A stretch of DNA of 64,000 nt, taken from NCBI RefSeq assembly GCF_003206645.1, contig NZ_PZJP01000005.1, positions 712,340-776,339 on the forward strand, given 5' to 3'. The translations under genes were made by a program, and so were the position numbers. Shown here one piece after another: positions 45,315 to 54,207 of this stretch; position 1 is the first letter of the stretch; every line of letters starts with the position of its first letter. The notes beneath the pieces are model-generated. The model did not search any database and was not told the DNA's origin. It saw only the letters and a program-made list of their open reading frames with translations. Source of the stretch: Salinicola aestuarinus. GTDB taxonomy: Bacteria; Pseudomonadota; Gammaproteobacteria; Pseudomonadales; Halomonadaceae.

Positions 45315-46702
45315 GCGACGCTCGTCTATTGAAGCGGCTGAAGCGTCGTCTCATGCTCGCGCCACTCGGGGCCCGCCTGCTGCTGGGGGCGCTGATGCTG
45401 GTCATCGTGCTGCTGCCGCTGGCGGGCGCCGGGCTGACCTGGACCTTTCGTCAGTCGGCGACCGCTTCCTTCGACAGCCGCCTGGAATCGCAGCTCAATG
45501 CCCTGCTCGCGGGGATCCAGATCAACAACGCCGCCCAGAAGCTCAAGCTCAACCGCTCGCTGGGCGACGCGCGCTTCGAGCGCGCCTACTCCGGCTGGTA
45601 CTGGCAGGTCACCGACGGTGACGATCTGACGCTGACCTCGCGTTCGCTCTGGGATCAACGGTTACCGCTGGTCTCCAGTGACGACGGTATCAATGTCTAC
45701 GCAGTCGATGGGCCCCGTGGTCAGTCACTGCGCATGATCGAACGCGACGTTCGGTTGCCCAACCTCACTCAGGTCATTCGTGTCTCGCTGGCAGGTTCCA
45801 CCCGCGAGCTGGATCGCGAGGTCGCGCGATTCGAACGGCTGCTGACGCTCTCGCTGGCCTCCTTCGCCGTACTGCTATTGGCCGGGATGGCGCTGCAGAT
45901 GCGCTGGGGGCTGGCGCCGCTGCGGCGGATGTCGGCCAATCTACAGGCGGTGGAGGAGGGCGACGCCGAGCGACTCGAGACCGAACTGCCCGCCGAGCTC
46001 AAGGAGCTGGCGCTGGCGATGAACAGCGTAGTGGAGCGCGACCGGCGGCTTATCGAGCGGGGACGTGCGGCCGCCGGCAACCTGGCCCATGCGCTCAAGA
46101 CGCCGGTGAGCGTACTCAAGACACAGGCCGAGCGCTTTCCGCCGGCGCAACGCGACCCCATTAACGTGGAGCTCTCGCGCATCGATGATGCGGTGCGCCA
46201 CCACTTGGCACGCGCCTCCGCCGCCGGTGGCGTGGCCTTCTCCGGTCGGGTCGCCATTGATCAGGCGGTCGAGCCGGTGATTCAGGGGTTGACCCGCCTC
46301 GCCGAGCGTCGGGGAATTCGCTTTACCGCGGAGATCGATCCGCGAGCCACGGCACGGGTCGACCCGCAGGATCTGCAGGAGCTGACCGGCAATCTGCTGG
46401 AGAACGCGCTGCGCTGGGCCGACGGTCGCGTCACGCTGGTCGTGCGTCGCGTCGAGGCGGGGGTGCGGCTTCGCGTCGAGGACGACGGGCCAGGGATGAC
46501 GCCGACCCAGAGCGAGGCGGCGCTGGCGCGCGGGGTGCGGCTGGATGCGGCCGGTGCGGGGTCGGGACTCGGGCTCGCCATCGTCGAGGATCTGATGGCG
46601 CTCTACGGAGGACGCCTCTCGCTCGAGACGGCCGCTATCGGCGGCCTGGCCGCCGATGTCTGGCTGCCGGCCTCGCCGGTCTCCCCCTACACGCCGGCTT
46701 GA
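45311..46702 (+). CDS. Sensor histidine kinase
   Basis: A 463-residue inner-membrane kinase. TM1 (about 23-45) and TM2 (about 177-196) enclose a 130-residue periplasmic domain; a HAMP-like linker leads to His260 in NLAHALKTP. The ATPase domain has NLLENALRWA, DDGPGM and GSGLGLAIVEDL. The TTG start at 45311 overlaps the response regulator's TGA, with GAGG upstream; ATG 45353 is a less likely alternative. Ligand unknown; the PepSY neighbours may tune it. Confidence 0.93.
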   Translation: MSDARLLKRLKRRLMLAPLGARLLLGALMLVIVLLPLAGAGLTWTFRQSATASFDSRLESQLNALLAGIQINNAAQKLKLNRSLGDARFERAYSGWYWQVTDGDDLTLTSRSLWDQRLPLVSSDDGINVYAVDGPRGQSLRMIERDVRLPNLTQVIRVSLAGSTRELDREVARFERLLTLSLASFAVLLLAGMALQMRWGLAPLRRMSANLQAVEEGDAERLETELPAELKELALAMNSVVERDRRLIERGRAAAGNLAHALKTPVSVLKTQAERFPPAQRDPINVELSRIDDAVRHHLARASAAGGVAFSGRVAIDQAVEPVIQGLTRLAERRGIRFTAEIDPRATARVDPQDLQELTGNLLENALRWADGRVTLVVRRVEAGVRLRVEDDGPGMTPTQSEAALARGVRLDAAGAGSGLGLAIVEDLMALYGGRLSLETAAIGGLAADVWLPASPVSPYTPA

Positions 46703-46707
46703 ACGTC

Positions 46708-47697
46708 TCAGTCGCCGCGTAGCTCCCCCCTGACCACCGAGCGAAAGCCGCGCCGCGCCGGGGAGTCGATGGTCGCCAGGGCGAGCTCGAGCACCTGCTG
46801 GGCGATCTTCACGAGGTCGTGGCGAATGCAGGGTATCTGCAGCCCGAACACTTCGCTGTATTCGATATCGTCGACGCTGAAGAGATGCACGTCGCGCTGG
46901 GGCGTGATGCCGTGTTCATGGCAGAGCTTGAGAATGGCCATTGTGATCTGGTTGTTGGCGCCCACGATGCCCTGTGGCCAGTCGTGGTCTTCGAGATAGG
47001 CGCGCAGCGCGCGATAGGCAGGATCGAAACTGAAGTCGCTGTAGACCACGTCGAGGGCAACGTCGCGACTCCCGATGGCCTCGCGCAATCCCGACATGCG
47101 ACCGATCGACACCATGGAGTCGGCGGGTCCCGAGACCGCCAGCAGCCGTTCGAACCCTCGCTCCAGCATGTAGCGTCCCGCCCGATAGCCACAGTCCAGA
47201 TTGTCGATGTAGACACCGCCGCTATGGGGCGCCTTCAGTTCGCGATCGACCAGCACCACGGGAATTCCGGCGCGGTCGAGCCGATCCAGGTAGGACGGGT
47301 GATAGTCGATGTCCGAGGAGATCACCGACAGGACGATCGCATCCACCGAAAACTCGATCAGTTTCTCGATCGACTCCGCTTCTAGCGTCTCCGACTCGTA
47401 GGAGTCGAAGGCCAGCACCGTGTAACCGTGCTCCCGCGCGGCCAGTGTTATCTCCCGCGTCAGCCGGCCGAAGAAGGGGTTGCCCATGTTGGGGTTGACC
47501 AGGCCGAGCGTGCGCGTCCTGGCGGGGCTTGCGGGCGCCGGTCGTGACGCGGGGGCATAACCCAGGTCGCGCGCCACACGCAGGATCTGGTCGCGCGTGT
47601 CCGCTCGCACCTTGTCCGGTGCACTGAACGCCCGCGACACCGTGATCTTGCTGACGCCCGCCTCTCTGGCAACGTCCTCGAGCGTGGTTCGCGCCAT
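46708..47697 (-). CDS. LacI family transcriptional regulator of the polyol operon
   Basis: A 329-residue regulator: N-terminal LacI helix-turn-helix (TLEDVAREAGVSKITVSRAF, 5-24) followed by a hinge and a type I periplasmic-binding-like ligand domain. It resembles gluconate (GntR-type LacI) regulators in the hinge region. It is divergent from mtlE with a 543-bp gap, so it is the probable repressor of the polyol operon; Pseudomonas mtl operons use an AraC-type MtlR instead. ATG 47697 follows AAGGAGAGAAGG; the frame to 47772 is unsupported. Confidence 0.9.
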   Translation of the reverse strand: MARTTLEDVAREAGVSKITVSRAFSAPDKVRADTRDQILRVARDLGYAPASRPAPASPARTRTLGLVNPNMGNPFFGRLTREITLAAREHGYTVLAFDSYESETLEAESIEKLIEFSVDAIVLSVISSDIDYHPSYLDRLDRAGIPVVLVDRELKAPHSGGVYIDNLDCGYRAGRYMLERGFERLLAVSGPADSMVSIGRMSGLREAIGSRDVALDVVYSDFSFDPAYRALRAYLEDHDWPQGIVGANNQITMAILKLCHEHGITPQRDVHLFSVDDIEYSEVFGLQIPCIRHDLVKIAQQVLELALATIDSPARRGFRSVVRGELRGD

Positions 47698-47844
47698 CCG
47701 CCTTCTCTCCTTCGATGATCGACCGGTGATTGTGAACGATGTGCCGGGCCGCGCAATGTCCACCGGCGCCACGCCACCCGATATGACTCGGGTCAGGGGG
47801 CGTGCGTCGCCGTTCGTTAAGCTCTTGTCGCCTTATCATTTGGC

Positions 47845-47859
47845 ATCATTCTGAATCAT
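47845..47859 (+). promoter_or_regulatory. Near-palindromic candidate operator
   Basis: ATCATTCTGAATCAT, a 15-bp inverted repeat with one mismatched pair (C/C) and a central T. It lies 148 bp from the LacI gene start. It lacks the central CG of classical LacI operators, so its assignment is uncertain. Confidence 0.3.
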
Positions 47860-47977
47860 TTTTAACCCCCTTTATCGATGAATCGTGATGATTACTAAGT
47901 CTATGTTGGCGCTTTATACCTTGGTCTTATTTTTTATAAACTATTGTTTGATAAGAACTTTGCGAATTACTTGCGGC

Positions 47978-48005
47978 TTGATAAACCGGCCGTTGTCTCT
48001 ATGAT
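47978..48005 (+). promoter_or_regulatory. Candidate mtl operon sigma70 promoter
   Basis: TTGATA (47978-47983) and TATGAT (48000-48005), each matching five of six consensus bases, with a 16-bp spacer. Transcription from about 48012 would give a leader of roughly 230 nt before mtlE. Confidence 0.6.
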
Positions 48006-48240
48006 ATTTCGGTGATGTCGATGAGTTGAGCCGCATCATGGGTGGCATCGTCTCTGGGCGATTCCGAGGTGATGAAACCGCGATCGAACGGTCCAGCCGA
48101 GGCGGGCAGCCAGCGCGTTCTGTGCCGGCGCCCGCGGGCACGGCGGCCGTCGCCGCAGCCGGTCTCATCACGACGTTTCAGCGGAACGCGTCGGCCCGAC
48201 GTCTGAGCACAACAACGAATGAAACGAGAGGAACGCCAGC

Positions 48241-49545
48241 ATGAGAACAGCCTTACTGGTCGTGGGACTTGGCGCCTGCTCCGCCGCGATGGCGCAGAGC
48301 ACCGAAATTACCGTCGCCACCGTCAATAACCCGGACATGGTGACCATGCAGAGCATGATGTCGGCGTTCAATGACGCGCACCCCGACATCCAGGTGAACT
48401 GGGTGACGCTGCCGGAGAACGAGCTGCGTCAGAAAGTGACCACGGATATCGCCAGCGGCGCCGGTCAGTACGACGTGGTGACGGTCAGCAACTATGAAAC
48501 GCCGATCTGGGCGCAGAACGAGTGGCTCGCGCCGATTACCGAGCTGCCCGACGACTACGACGTCGATGACCTGCTAACACCGGTGCGGGAAGGACTCAGC
48601 GTCGATGGCGAGCTCTACGCGCTGCCGTTCTACGCGGAATCCTCGATGACCTATTACCGGACCGACCTGTTCGAGAAGGCCGGCATCGAGATGGCGGACA
48701 AGCCGACCTGGGATCAGATGCGTGAGTACGCCGAGGCGATCCATTCGCCCGCCGACGGCGTCTACGGCATCTGCCTGCGCGGCCTGCCAGGCTGGGGTCA
48801 GAACATGGCGCTGTTCGGCACCATGGTGAACAGCTTCGGCGGACGCTGGTTCGACATGGAGTGGAATCCGCAGCTCGATAGCGAAGAGTGGAAGAACGCC
48901 GCCAACGCCTATGTCGAGCTCCTCGACAACTATGGCCCGCCGGGCTCCACGTCCAACGGGTTCACCGAGTCGGAGACGCTGTTCGCCAACGGTCAGTGCG
49001 GCATGTGGGTCGATTCCACCGTGGCTGCCAGCTATGTCAGCGATCCTGCGACCTCGAAAGTCGCCGACAGCGCCGGCTTTGCGCAGGCGCCCTACCAGAC
49101 CACCGAGAAGGGATCGAACTGGCTCTTCACCTGGGCGCTGGGCGTGCCTCAGTCCTCCCGGCATCAGGAAGCCGCCACCACCTTCATCGAGTGGGCAACC
49201 TCGCAGGACTACATCGAAGCCGTGGCCAGCGAGAAGGGCTGGCTGTCGGTGCCCCCGGGGACGCGTCAGTCTACCTACGACAGTGACGCTTACGTCGAGG
49301 CCGCCCCCTTCGCCCCGCTGGTCGAAGAGGCCATCAGCAGCGCGAGCCCCAACGACCCCAGCGCGCAGGAAGTGCCCTATACCGGCGTGCAGTTCGTCAC
49401 TATCCCGCAGTTCCAGGCGATCGGGACACGCATGGGTCAGCTGATGGCGGCGATGCTCTCCGGGCAGCAGAGCGTCGATGATGCCCTGAGCCAGGGCCAG
49501 GCCTTCACCGAGCGGCTGATGCAGCAGACCGGCAAGCCGGAGTAG
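48241..49545 (+). CDS. mtlE: Polyol (mannitol/sorbitol) ABC importer binding protein
   Basis: Periplasmic receptor of the CUT1 polyol importer, 434 residues. The signal peptide ends near AMA|QS (18). Sugar-binding family blocks include NNPDMVTMQSMMSAFNDAHP, SNYETPIWAQNEWL, AESSMTYYR and LRGLPGWGQNM, typical of mannitol/sorbitol SmoE/MtlE. It starts after GAGAGGAACGCC. The following hairpin separates it from the permeases. Mannitol is the best guess given the mannitol dehydrogenase gene downstream. Confidence 0.92.
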   Translation: MRTALLVVGLGACSAAMAQSTEITVATVNNPDMVTMQSMMSAFNDAHPDIQVNWVTLPENELRQKVTTDIASGAGQYDVVTVSNYETPIWAQNEWLAPITELPDDYDVDDLLTPVREGLSVDGELYALPFYAESSMTYYRTDLFEKAGIEMADKPTWDQMREYAEAIHSPADGVYGICLRGLPGWGQNMALFGTMVNSFGGRWFDMEWNPQLDSEEWKNAANAYVELLDNYGPPGSTSNGFTESETLFANGQCGMWVDSTVAASYVSDPATSKVADSAGFAQAPYQTTEKGSNWLFTWALGVPQSSRHQEAATTFIEWATSQDYIEAVASEKGWLSVPPGTRQSTYDSDAYVEAAPFAPLVEEAISSASPNDPSAQEVPYTGVQFVTIPQFQAIGTRMGQLMAAMLSGQQSVDDALSQGQAFTERLMQQTGKPE

Positions 49546-49554
49546 ATCGCCGAC

Positions 49555-49578
49555 CGGCGCCGTGAGATCACGGCGCCG
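49555..49578 (+). other. Intercistronic hairpin after mtlE
   Basis: Eleven-bp arms CGGCGCCGTGA (49555-49565) and TCACGGCGCCG (49568-49578) with a 2-nt center. It starts 10 nt after the mtlE stop, has no T-run, and lies 112 nt before the next start codon. Confidence 0.68.
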
Positions 49579-49689
49579 ACCCGCAACCGGTGCCCGCGCG
49601 TCGTCGACCTTCATTCCCGGTCGACGGCGCCGCGCAGCGGTTGGACTCTCTGGCTGCAACAGGGCAGCCGACACCCGCGGGAACCGCCC

Positions 49690-50622
49690 ATGAAAGCCAC
49701 TACTGCCACTGCTTCGGCGACGACGGCTGCCGAGGCTCCCGGCGCGCGATCGTTCGCGCGCACCACGCGCCTGTTGATGGCGCCTGCCGTGATCTTTCTG
49801 CTGATCTGGATGCTCATCCCGCTGCTGATGACCATCTATTACTCGTTTCAGCAGTACAACCTGATGATGCCGATGTACGACGGCTTCGCCGGATTCGGTA
49901 ACTACGCCATTCTTCTGAGCGATCCCGTCTTCTGGGATTCGCTGGGCAATACGCTGATCATCGTGGTCGCGAGTCTTGCCATCACCGTGTCGCTCGGCAT
50001 GCTCTTGGCGCTGCTCTTCAACCGCACCTTCATGGGTCGCGGTATCGCCCGCACGCTGGCGGTGGCCCCGTTTTTCGTCATGCCGGTGGTGACCGGGCTG
50101 ATCTGGAAAAACATGCTGCTCCATCCGGTCTTCGGGCTGTTCGCCTGGATCGCACGACAGTTCGGACTCGAGCCCATCGTGTGGCTCGATCAGTACCCGA
50201 TGGTCTCGGTGATCATCACTATCACCTGGGAGTGGACGCCGTTCGCGCTACTGGTGCTGCTGACCGGGCTGCAGTCGCTGCCGGAAGATCAGCTGGAGGC
50301 CGCGCGGCTCGACGGCGCCAGCGCCCTGCAGGAGTTCCGCCATATCGTGATTCCGCACCTGGGCCAGGTGCTCTATGTGGTGGTGATGCTTGAGAGCATC
50401 TTCTTTCTGACCTCCTTTGCCGAGATCTACACCACGACCAGTGGCGGCCCCGGCACGGCGACCACCAATCTGCCGTACTACATCTTCCAGACGGTGTTCC
50501 AGCAGTCCGACATCGGCATCGCCTCGGCAGCGGCGATCGGTGCCGTCATCCTCGCCAACATTTTCGCCATCATGCTGATCCGGTTCATCGCCGGAAACCT
50601 GAACGCGGGAGCTGCACGATGA
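49690..50622 (+). CDS. mtlF: Polyol ABC importer permease (MalF-like)
   Basis: A 310-residue CUT1 permease with six helices. The EAA motif appears as EAARLDGASALQEFRHIVIPHLG. It ends in an ATGA overlap with mtlG. The first helix starts near residue 32, so the hydrophilic N-terminus is cytoplasmic. Confidence 0.92.
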   Translation: MKATTATASATTAAEAPGARSFARTTRLLMAPAVIFLLIWMLIPLLMTIYYSFQQYNLMMPMYDGFAGFGNYAILLSDPVFWDSLGNTLIIVVASLAITVSLGMLLALLFNRTFMGRGIARTLAVAPFFVMPVVTGLIWKNMLLHPVFGLFAWIARQFGLEPIVWLDQYPMVSVIITITWEWTPFALLVLLTGLQSLPEDQLEAARLDGASALQEFRHIVIPHLGQVLYVVVMLESIFFLTSFAEIYTTTSGGPGTATTNLPYYIFQTVFQQSDIGIASAAAIGAVILANIFAIMLIRFIAGNLNAGAAR

Positions 50623-51443
50623 CTTCGAGCCGATTCTCCAACTTCGCCTTCGGCGTGCTCGCCTGGGGCGTCGCGCTGCTGATTTTCTTCCCGATCCTCT
50701 GGCTGCTGTTGACGGCATTCAAGACCGAGCAGCAGGCGTTCAGTGTCGATCCGACCTTCTGGTTCACGCCAACGCTCGAGAGCTTCCGGACCGCGCTCGC
50801 CCAGGGCAACGGCTACTGGCATTACGCCTGGAACTCGGCGCTGACCGCTGTTGCCTCGACGCTGGTCGGTCTGGCGCTGGCGGTACCGGCGGCCTATGCG
50901 ATGGCGTTCTATCCCAACAAGCGAACCGATTTCCTGCTGGTGTGGATGGTCTCGACCAAGTTCATCCCGGCAGTGGGCGTGCTGATCCCGATGTTTCTGG
51001 TCTACAAGACGGTCGGCCTGCTCGATCATCCGCTGGGGCTGACGCTGCTGTTCACCGCCATGAACCTGCCGATCATCATCTGGATGGTTTACTCCTACTT
51101 TCGCGACATCCCCAAGGACATCGTCGAGGCCGCCGACATCGATGGCGCCAGCATTCTGCAGACGCTGTTCAAGGTGGTGCTACCGCTGGCGCTGCCTGGC
51201 CTTGCGTCTACCGGCCTGCTGGCGCTGATTCTGGCGTGGAACGAGTCGTTCTGGAGTATCACCATGAGCGACCATCGGGCGGCGACCCTCGCCGTCTACA
51301 TCGCCTCCTTCAAGAGTGCCGAAGGGCTCTTCTGGGCCAAGATGTCGGCCGCCTCCGTGCTGGCGATCGCACCGATCATCGTGCTTGGGTGGTTCACTCA
51401 GCGCCAGATGGTTCGTGGGCTGACGTTCGGGGCCGTCAAATGA
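50619..51443 (+). CDS. mtlG: Polyol ABC importer permease (MalG-like)
   Basis: A 274-residue CUT1 permease with six helices. The EAA loop is EAADIDGASILQTLFKVVLPLALPG. The ATG overlaps the mtlF stop. The pair forms the heterodimeric pore. Confidence 0.92.
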   Translation: MTSSRFSNFAFGVLAWGVALLIFFPILWLLLTAFKTEQQAFSVDPTFWFTPTLESFRTALAQGNGYWHYAWNSALTAVASTLVGLALAVPAAYAMAFYPNKRTDFLLVWMVSTKFIPAVGVLIPMFLVYKTVGLLDHPLGLTLLFTAMNLPIIIWMVYSYFRDIPKDIVEAADIDGASILQTLFKVVLPLALPGLASTGLLALILAWNESFWSITMSDHRAATLAVYIASFKSAEGLFWAKMSAASVLAIAPIIVLGWFTQRQMVRGLTFGAVK

Positions 51444-51488
51444 CCGGCGGTTGCGCGGGTCGAGAATTTCTATCAGAGGGTTTTTGAG

Positions 51489-52601
51489 ATGGCCATCGTC
51501 GAACTCAAGAACGTCGCCAAGCGCTACGGCAGCAGCGGCAGCAACGCGGTCGAGAACTTCAATCTGACCACTCGCGACGGCGAGTTCGTGGTGCTGGTCG
51601 GTCCTTCGGGGTGCGGCAAGTCCACCACCATGCGCATGATCGCCGGACTCGAGCGCAACACCGACGGCGAGATCCTCATCGGCGGCCGCGACGTGAGCCA
51701 GGTACCGCCGAAAGAGCGCGACATCGCCATGGTCTTCCAGAGCTACGCGCTCTATCCGCACATGACCGTCGCCGAGAACATGGCCTTCAGCCTCAAGCTC
51801 AAGAAACGCTCGGCGACCGAAATCAAGGCCCAGGTCGACGACGCGGCCCGGACGCTTGGGATCGAACAACTGCTCGAGCGCAAGCCACGCGAACTCTCCG
51901 GCGGCCAGCGCCAGCGCGTGGCCCTCGGTCGGGCGATCGTGCGGAGTCCGCAGGTCTTTCTGATGGATGAGCCGCTCTCCAACCTCGACGCCAAGCTGCG
52001 GGTCGACATGCGCGCCGAGATCGTCAAGTTGCACAAGCGGCTCAAGGTCACGACCTTCTACGTGACGCATGATCAGGTAGAGGCGATGACCATGGGCGAG
52101 CGCATCGTGGTGATGAAGGACGGCCAGATCCAGCAGATCGATACCCCCATCAACCTCTACGAACATCCTGCCAACCGTTTCGTCGCGGGCTTCATCGGCA
52201 ACCCCTCGATGAACTTCCTGCGGGCGAGTCATGTCGACGGCGTGCTCGAGGGAGAGGGGTTTCGACTGACGCTGGATCCGGCTCACGCAAAAACGATGGC
52301 CGCCCGCGCCGGCGATGTCTGGGTCGGCGTGCGCCCGGAACATCTCGAGGACACCGACGGCGAGGGGAATGCGATCGCCGGCGAGGTCGAGGTGGTCGAG
52401 ACGCTGGGGTCGGTGACCGTCGTCCAGCTTCGCGTGGGTGAGCGCTTCGTCACCGCGCAGCTCTCGGGCCATCGCCGGATCGAGGTCGGTGAGCGGCTGA
52501 CGCTGGGCTGTGCGAGCGACAAACTGCATCTCTTCGATGTCGAGAGCGATGAAGTGATCGCCCGTAACAGCGTTTCCGCCCTGAATGCCGTCGCGACCTG
52601 A
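51489..52601 (+). CDS. mtlK: Polyol ABC importer ATPase (MalK/UgpC-like)
   Basis: A 370-residue MOI ATPase. Walker A GPSGCGKST, signature LSGGQRQRVALGRAIVR, Walker B FLMDEPLSNLD and H-loop VTHDQVEA are intact; the C-terminal TOBE-type regulatory domain (about 240-370) is complete. It follows mtlG after 45 bp, and a strong ribosome-binding region precedes its ATG. Confidence 0.94.
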   Translation: MAIVELKNVAKRYGSSGSNAVENFNLTTRDGEFVVLVGPSGCGKSTTMRMIAGLERNTDGEILIGGRDVSQVPPKERDIAMVFQSYALYPHMTVAENMAFSLKLKKRSATEIKAQVDDAARTLGIEQLLERKPRELSGGQRQRVALGRAIVRSPQVFLMDEPLSNLDAKLRVDMRAEIVKLHKRLKVTTFYVTHDQVEAMTMGERIVVMKDGQIQQIDTPINLYEHPANRFVAGFIGNPSMNFLRASHVDGVLEGEGFRLTLDPAHAKTMAARAGDVWVGVRPEHLEDTDGEGNAIAGEVEVVETLGSVTVVQLRVGERFVTAQLSGHRRIEVGERLTLGCASDKLHLFDVESDEVIARNSVSALNAVAT

Positions 52602-52677
52602 GCGGCGGCCCTTGCCGTCCTCAAGCGAGTGACTGAATCCTCATGCTTTCGTCCGCCGGCCCAACAGGAGCTGAATC

Positions 52678-54153
52678 ATGCAGACATTGAATGCCGCCGC
52701 CCTCGATCGCCTCGACGTGACCGTTGCCAAGCCCGAATACGACCGTGCCCGGGTCACGCCCGGCATCGCCCATTTCGGCGTCGGTGGCTTTCACCGGGCC
52801 CACCAGGCGATGGTGCTCGACACCCTGATGAACGAGGGCAAGGCACTGGACTGGGGCATTGTCGGCATTGGCGTGATGCCGGGAGATCGCCGAATGCAGG
52901 AGGCGCTCGCCGCGCAGGACCATCTCTATACGCTGGTGGTGAAGTATCCCGATGGCGATTACCAGGCGCGGGTCATCGGGTCGATCGTCGATTACCTCTT
53001 CGCCCCGGATGACGTCGAGAAGGTGCTGACAACGCTCGTCGATCCGCAGATTCGCATCGTCTCGCTGACCGTGACGGAGGGCGGCTACAACTTCCATCCC
53101 GTCACCGGCGAGTTCGATCTCGACAATCCCGACGTCGCCCGGGATCTCGCGTCACCGACGACGCCCACGACGACCTTCGGCATCATCGTCGAGGCGCTGG
53201 CGCGTCGCCGGGCGCAGGGTGTCGAGCCGTTCACCGTGATGTCCTGCGACAACATCCAGGGCAACGGCGAGGTCGCCCACAAGATGTTTGTCGCCTACGC
53301 CCGGGCTCGAAAGGCCGAACTCGGCGCCTGGATTGACGCCGAGGTCCAATTTCCGAACTCGATGGTCGATCGCATCACGCCGGTGACCACCGCTGAGGAC
53401 ATCGAGGAAGTGCGTAGCCGCTTCGCGCTGGACGACCGCTGGCCGGTGGTCTGCGAGCCGTTTACCCAGTGGGTGCTCGAGGATCATTTCAACGCCGGGC
53501 GTCCCCCGTTCGAGCAGGCCGATGTCCAGGTGGTCGACGACGTCATGCCCTACGAGCTGATGAAGCTGCGCCTGCTCAATGCGAGCCACCAGGCGCTGAC
53601 CTACTTCGGCTACCTGGCCGGCTATCGCTACGCGCACGAAGTCTGTCAGGACCCGCTGTTCGTGCAGTTTCTGCTCGACTACATGAACGAGGAGGCGACG
53701 CCGACGCTGTCGCCGGTGCCGGGTGTCGACCTCGACGACTACAAGCACACGCTGATCGAGCGCTTTGCCAACCCCGAGATCCGGGACACCCTGGCACGAC
53801 TCTGTGCCGAGAGCTCCGATCGCATCCCGAAATGGCTGCTGCCCGTGATTCGCGCGCAGCTTGAGAGTGGTGGCGAGATCCAGCGGAGTGCCGCCGTGGT
53901 GGCGAGCTGGGCGCGCTATGCTGAGGGAGCCGACGAGCAGGGCGAGCCGATCACGGTCGTCGACCGCCTCCACGACGAGCTGACGGCGATCGCCCAGCGC
54001 AACCGCGGCGAGCCCGCCGCCTTCATCGAAAATCGCCAGCTCTTCGGTGACCTGGCTGACAATCCGCGCTTTCGCCAGGCGTATCTCGAGGCGCTCGAAC
54101 GACTTCACCGCGATGGCGCCCGTGCCTGCGTCGAGTGGCTCGTCGCTCGCTGA
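52678..54153 (+). CDS. mtlD: Mannitol 2-dehydrogenase (long-chain polyol DH)
   Basis: Oxidises D-mannitol to D-fructose (also arabitol to xylulose) with NAD+. The 491-residue enzyme has the N-terminal nucleotide-binding block HFGVGGFHRAHQA and the C-terminal catalytic-Lys block SSDRIPKWLLPVI (Lys about 377). It is the enzyme that matches the importer upstream. CAGGAG precedes ATG 52678. Length is as for the Pseudomonas enzyme. Confidence 0.95.
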   Translation: MQTLNAAALDRLDVTVAKPEYDRARVTPGIAHFGVGGFHRAHQAMVLDTLMNEGKALDWGIVGIGVMPGDRRMQEALAAQDHLYTLVVKYPDGDYQARVIGSIVDYLFAPDDVEKVLTTLVDPQIRIVSLTVTEGGYNFHPVTGEFDLDNPDVARDLASPTTPTTTFGIIVEALARRRAQGVEPFTVMSCDNIQGNGEVAHKMFVAYARARKAELGAWIDAEVQFPNSMVDRITPVTTAEDIEEVRSRFALDDRWPVVCEPFTQWVLEDHFNAGRPPFEQADVQVVDDVMPYELMKLRLLNASHQALTYFGYLAGYRYAHEVCQDPLFVQFLLDYMNEEATPTLSPVPGVDLDDYKHTLIERFANPEIRDTLARLCAESSDRIPKWLLPVIRAQLESGGEIQRSAAVVASWARYAEGADEQGEPITVVDRLHDELTAIAQRNRGEPAAFIENRQLFGDLADNPRFRQAYLEALERLHRDGARACVEWLVAR

Positions 54154-54207
54154 GCCCTGCCTGACAGCCAGGGAATGTTCACATCAGCCATACAGGGGAG
54201 CGAGACG

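Larger units (their letters stand above)
47698..48240. other. 543-bp AT-rich intergenic region between lacI-type gene and mtlE
   Basis: The segment 47830-48010 is conspicuously AT-rich compared with the rest of the window. It holds the near-palindrome ATCATTCTGAATCAT (47845-47859), a second one AATCGTGATGATT (47881-47893) sharing AATCAT, and a good promoter at 47978. A 72-codon frame in the leader (48026-48244) is not convincing. Confidence 0.5.

Noticed and set aside
48026..48244. 72-codon frame ending in ATGA overlap with mtlE
   Set aside because: No good ribosome-binding site, biased low-complexity product and a frame in a likely leader; the overlap alone is weak evidence.
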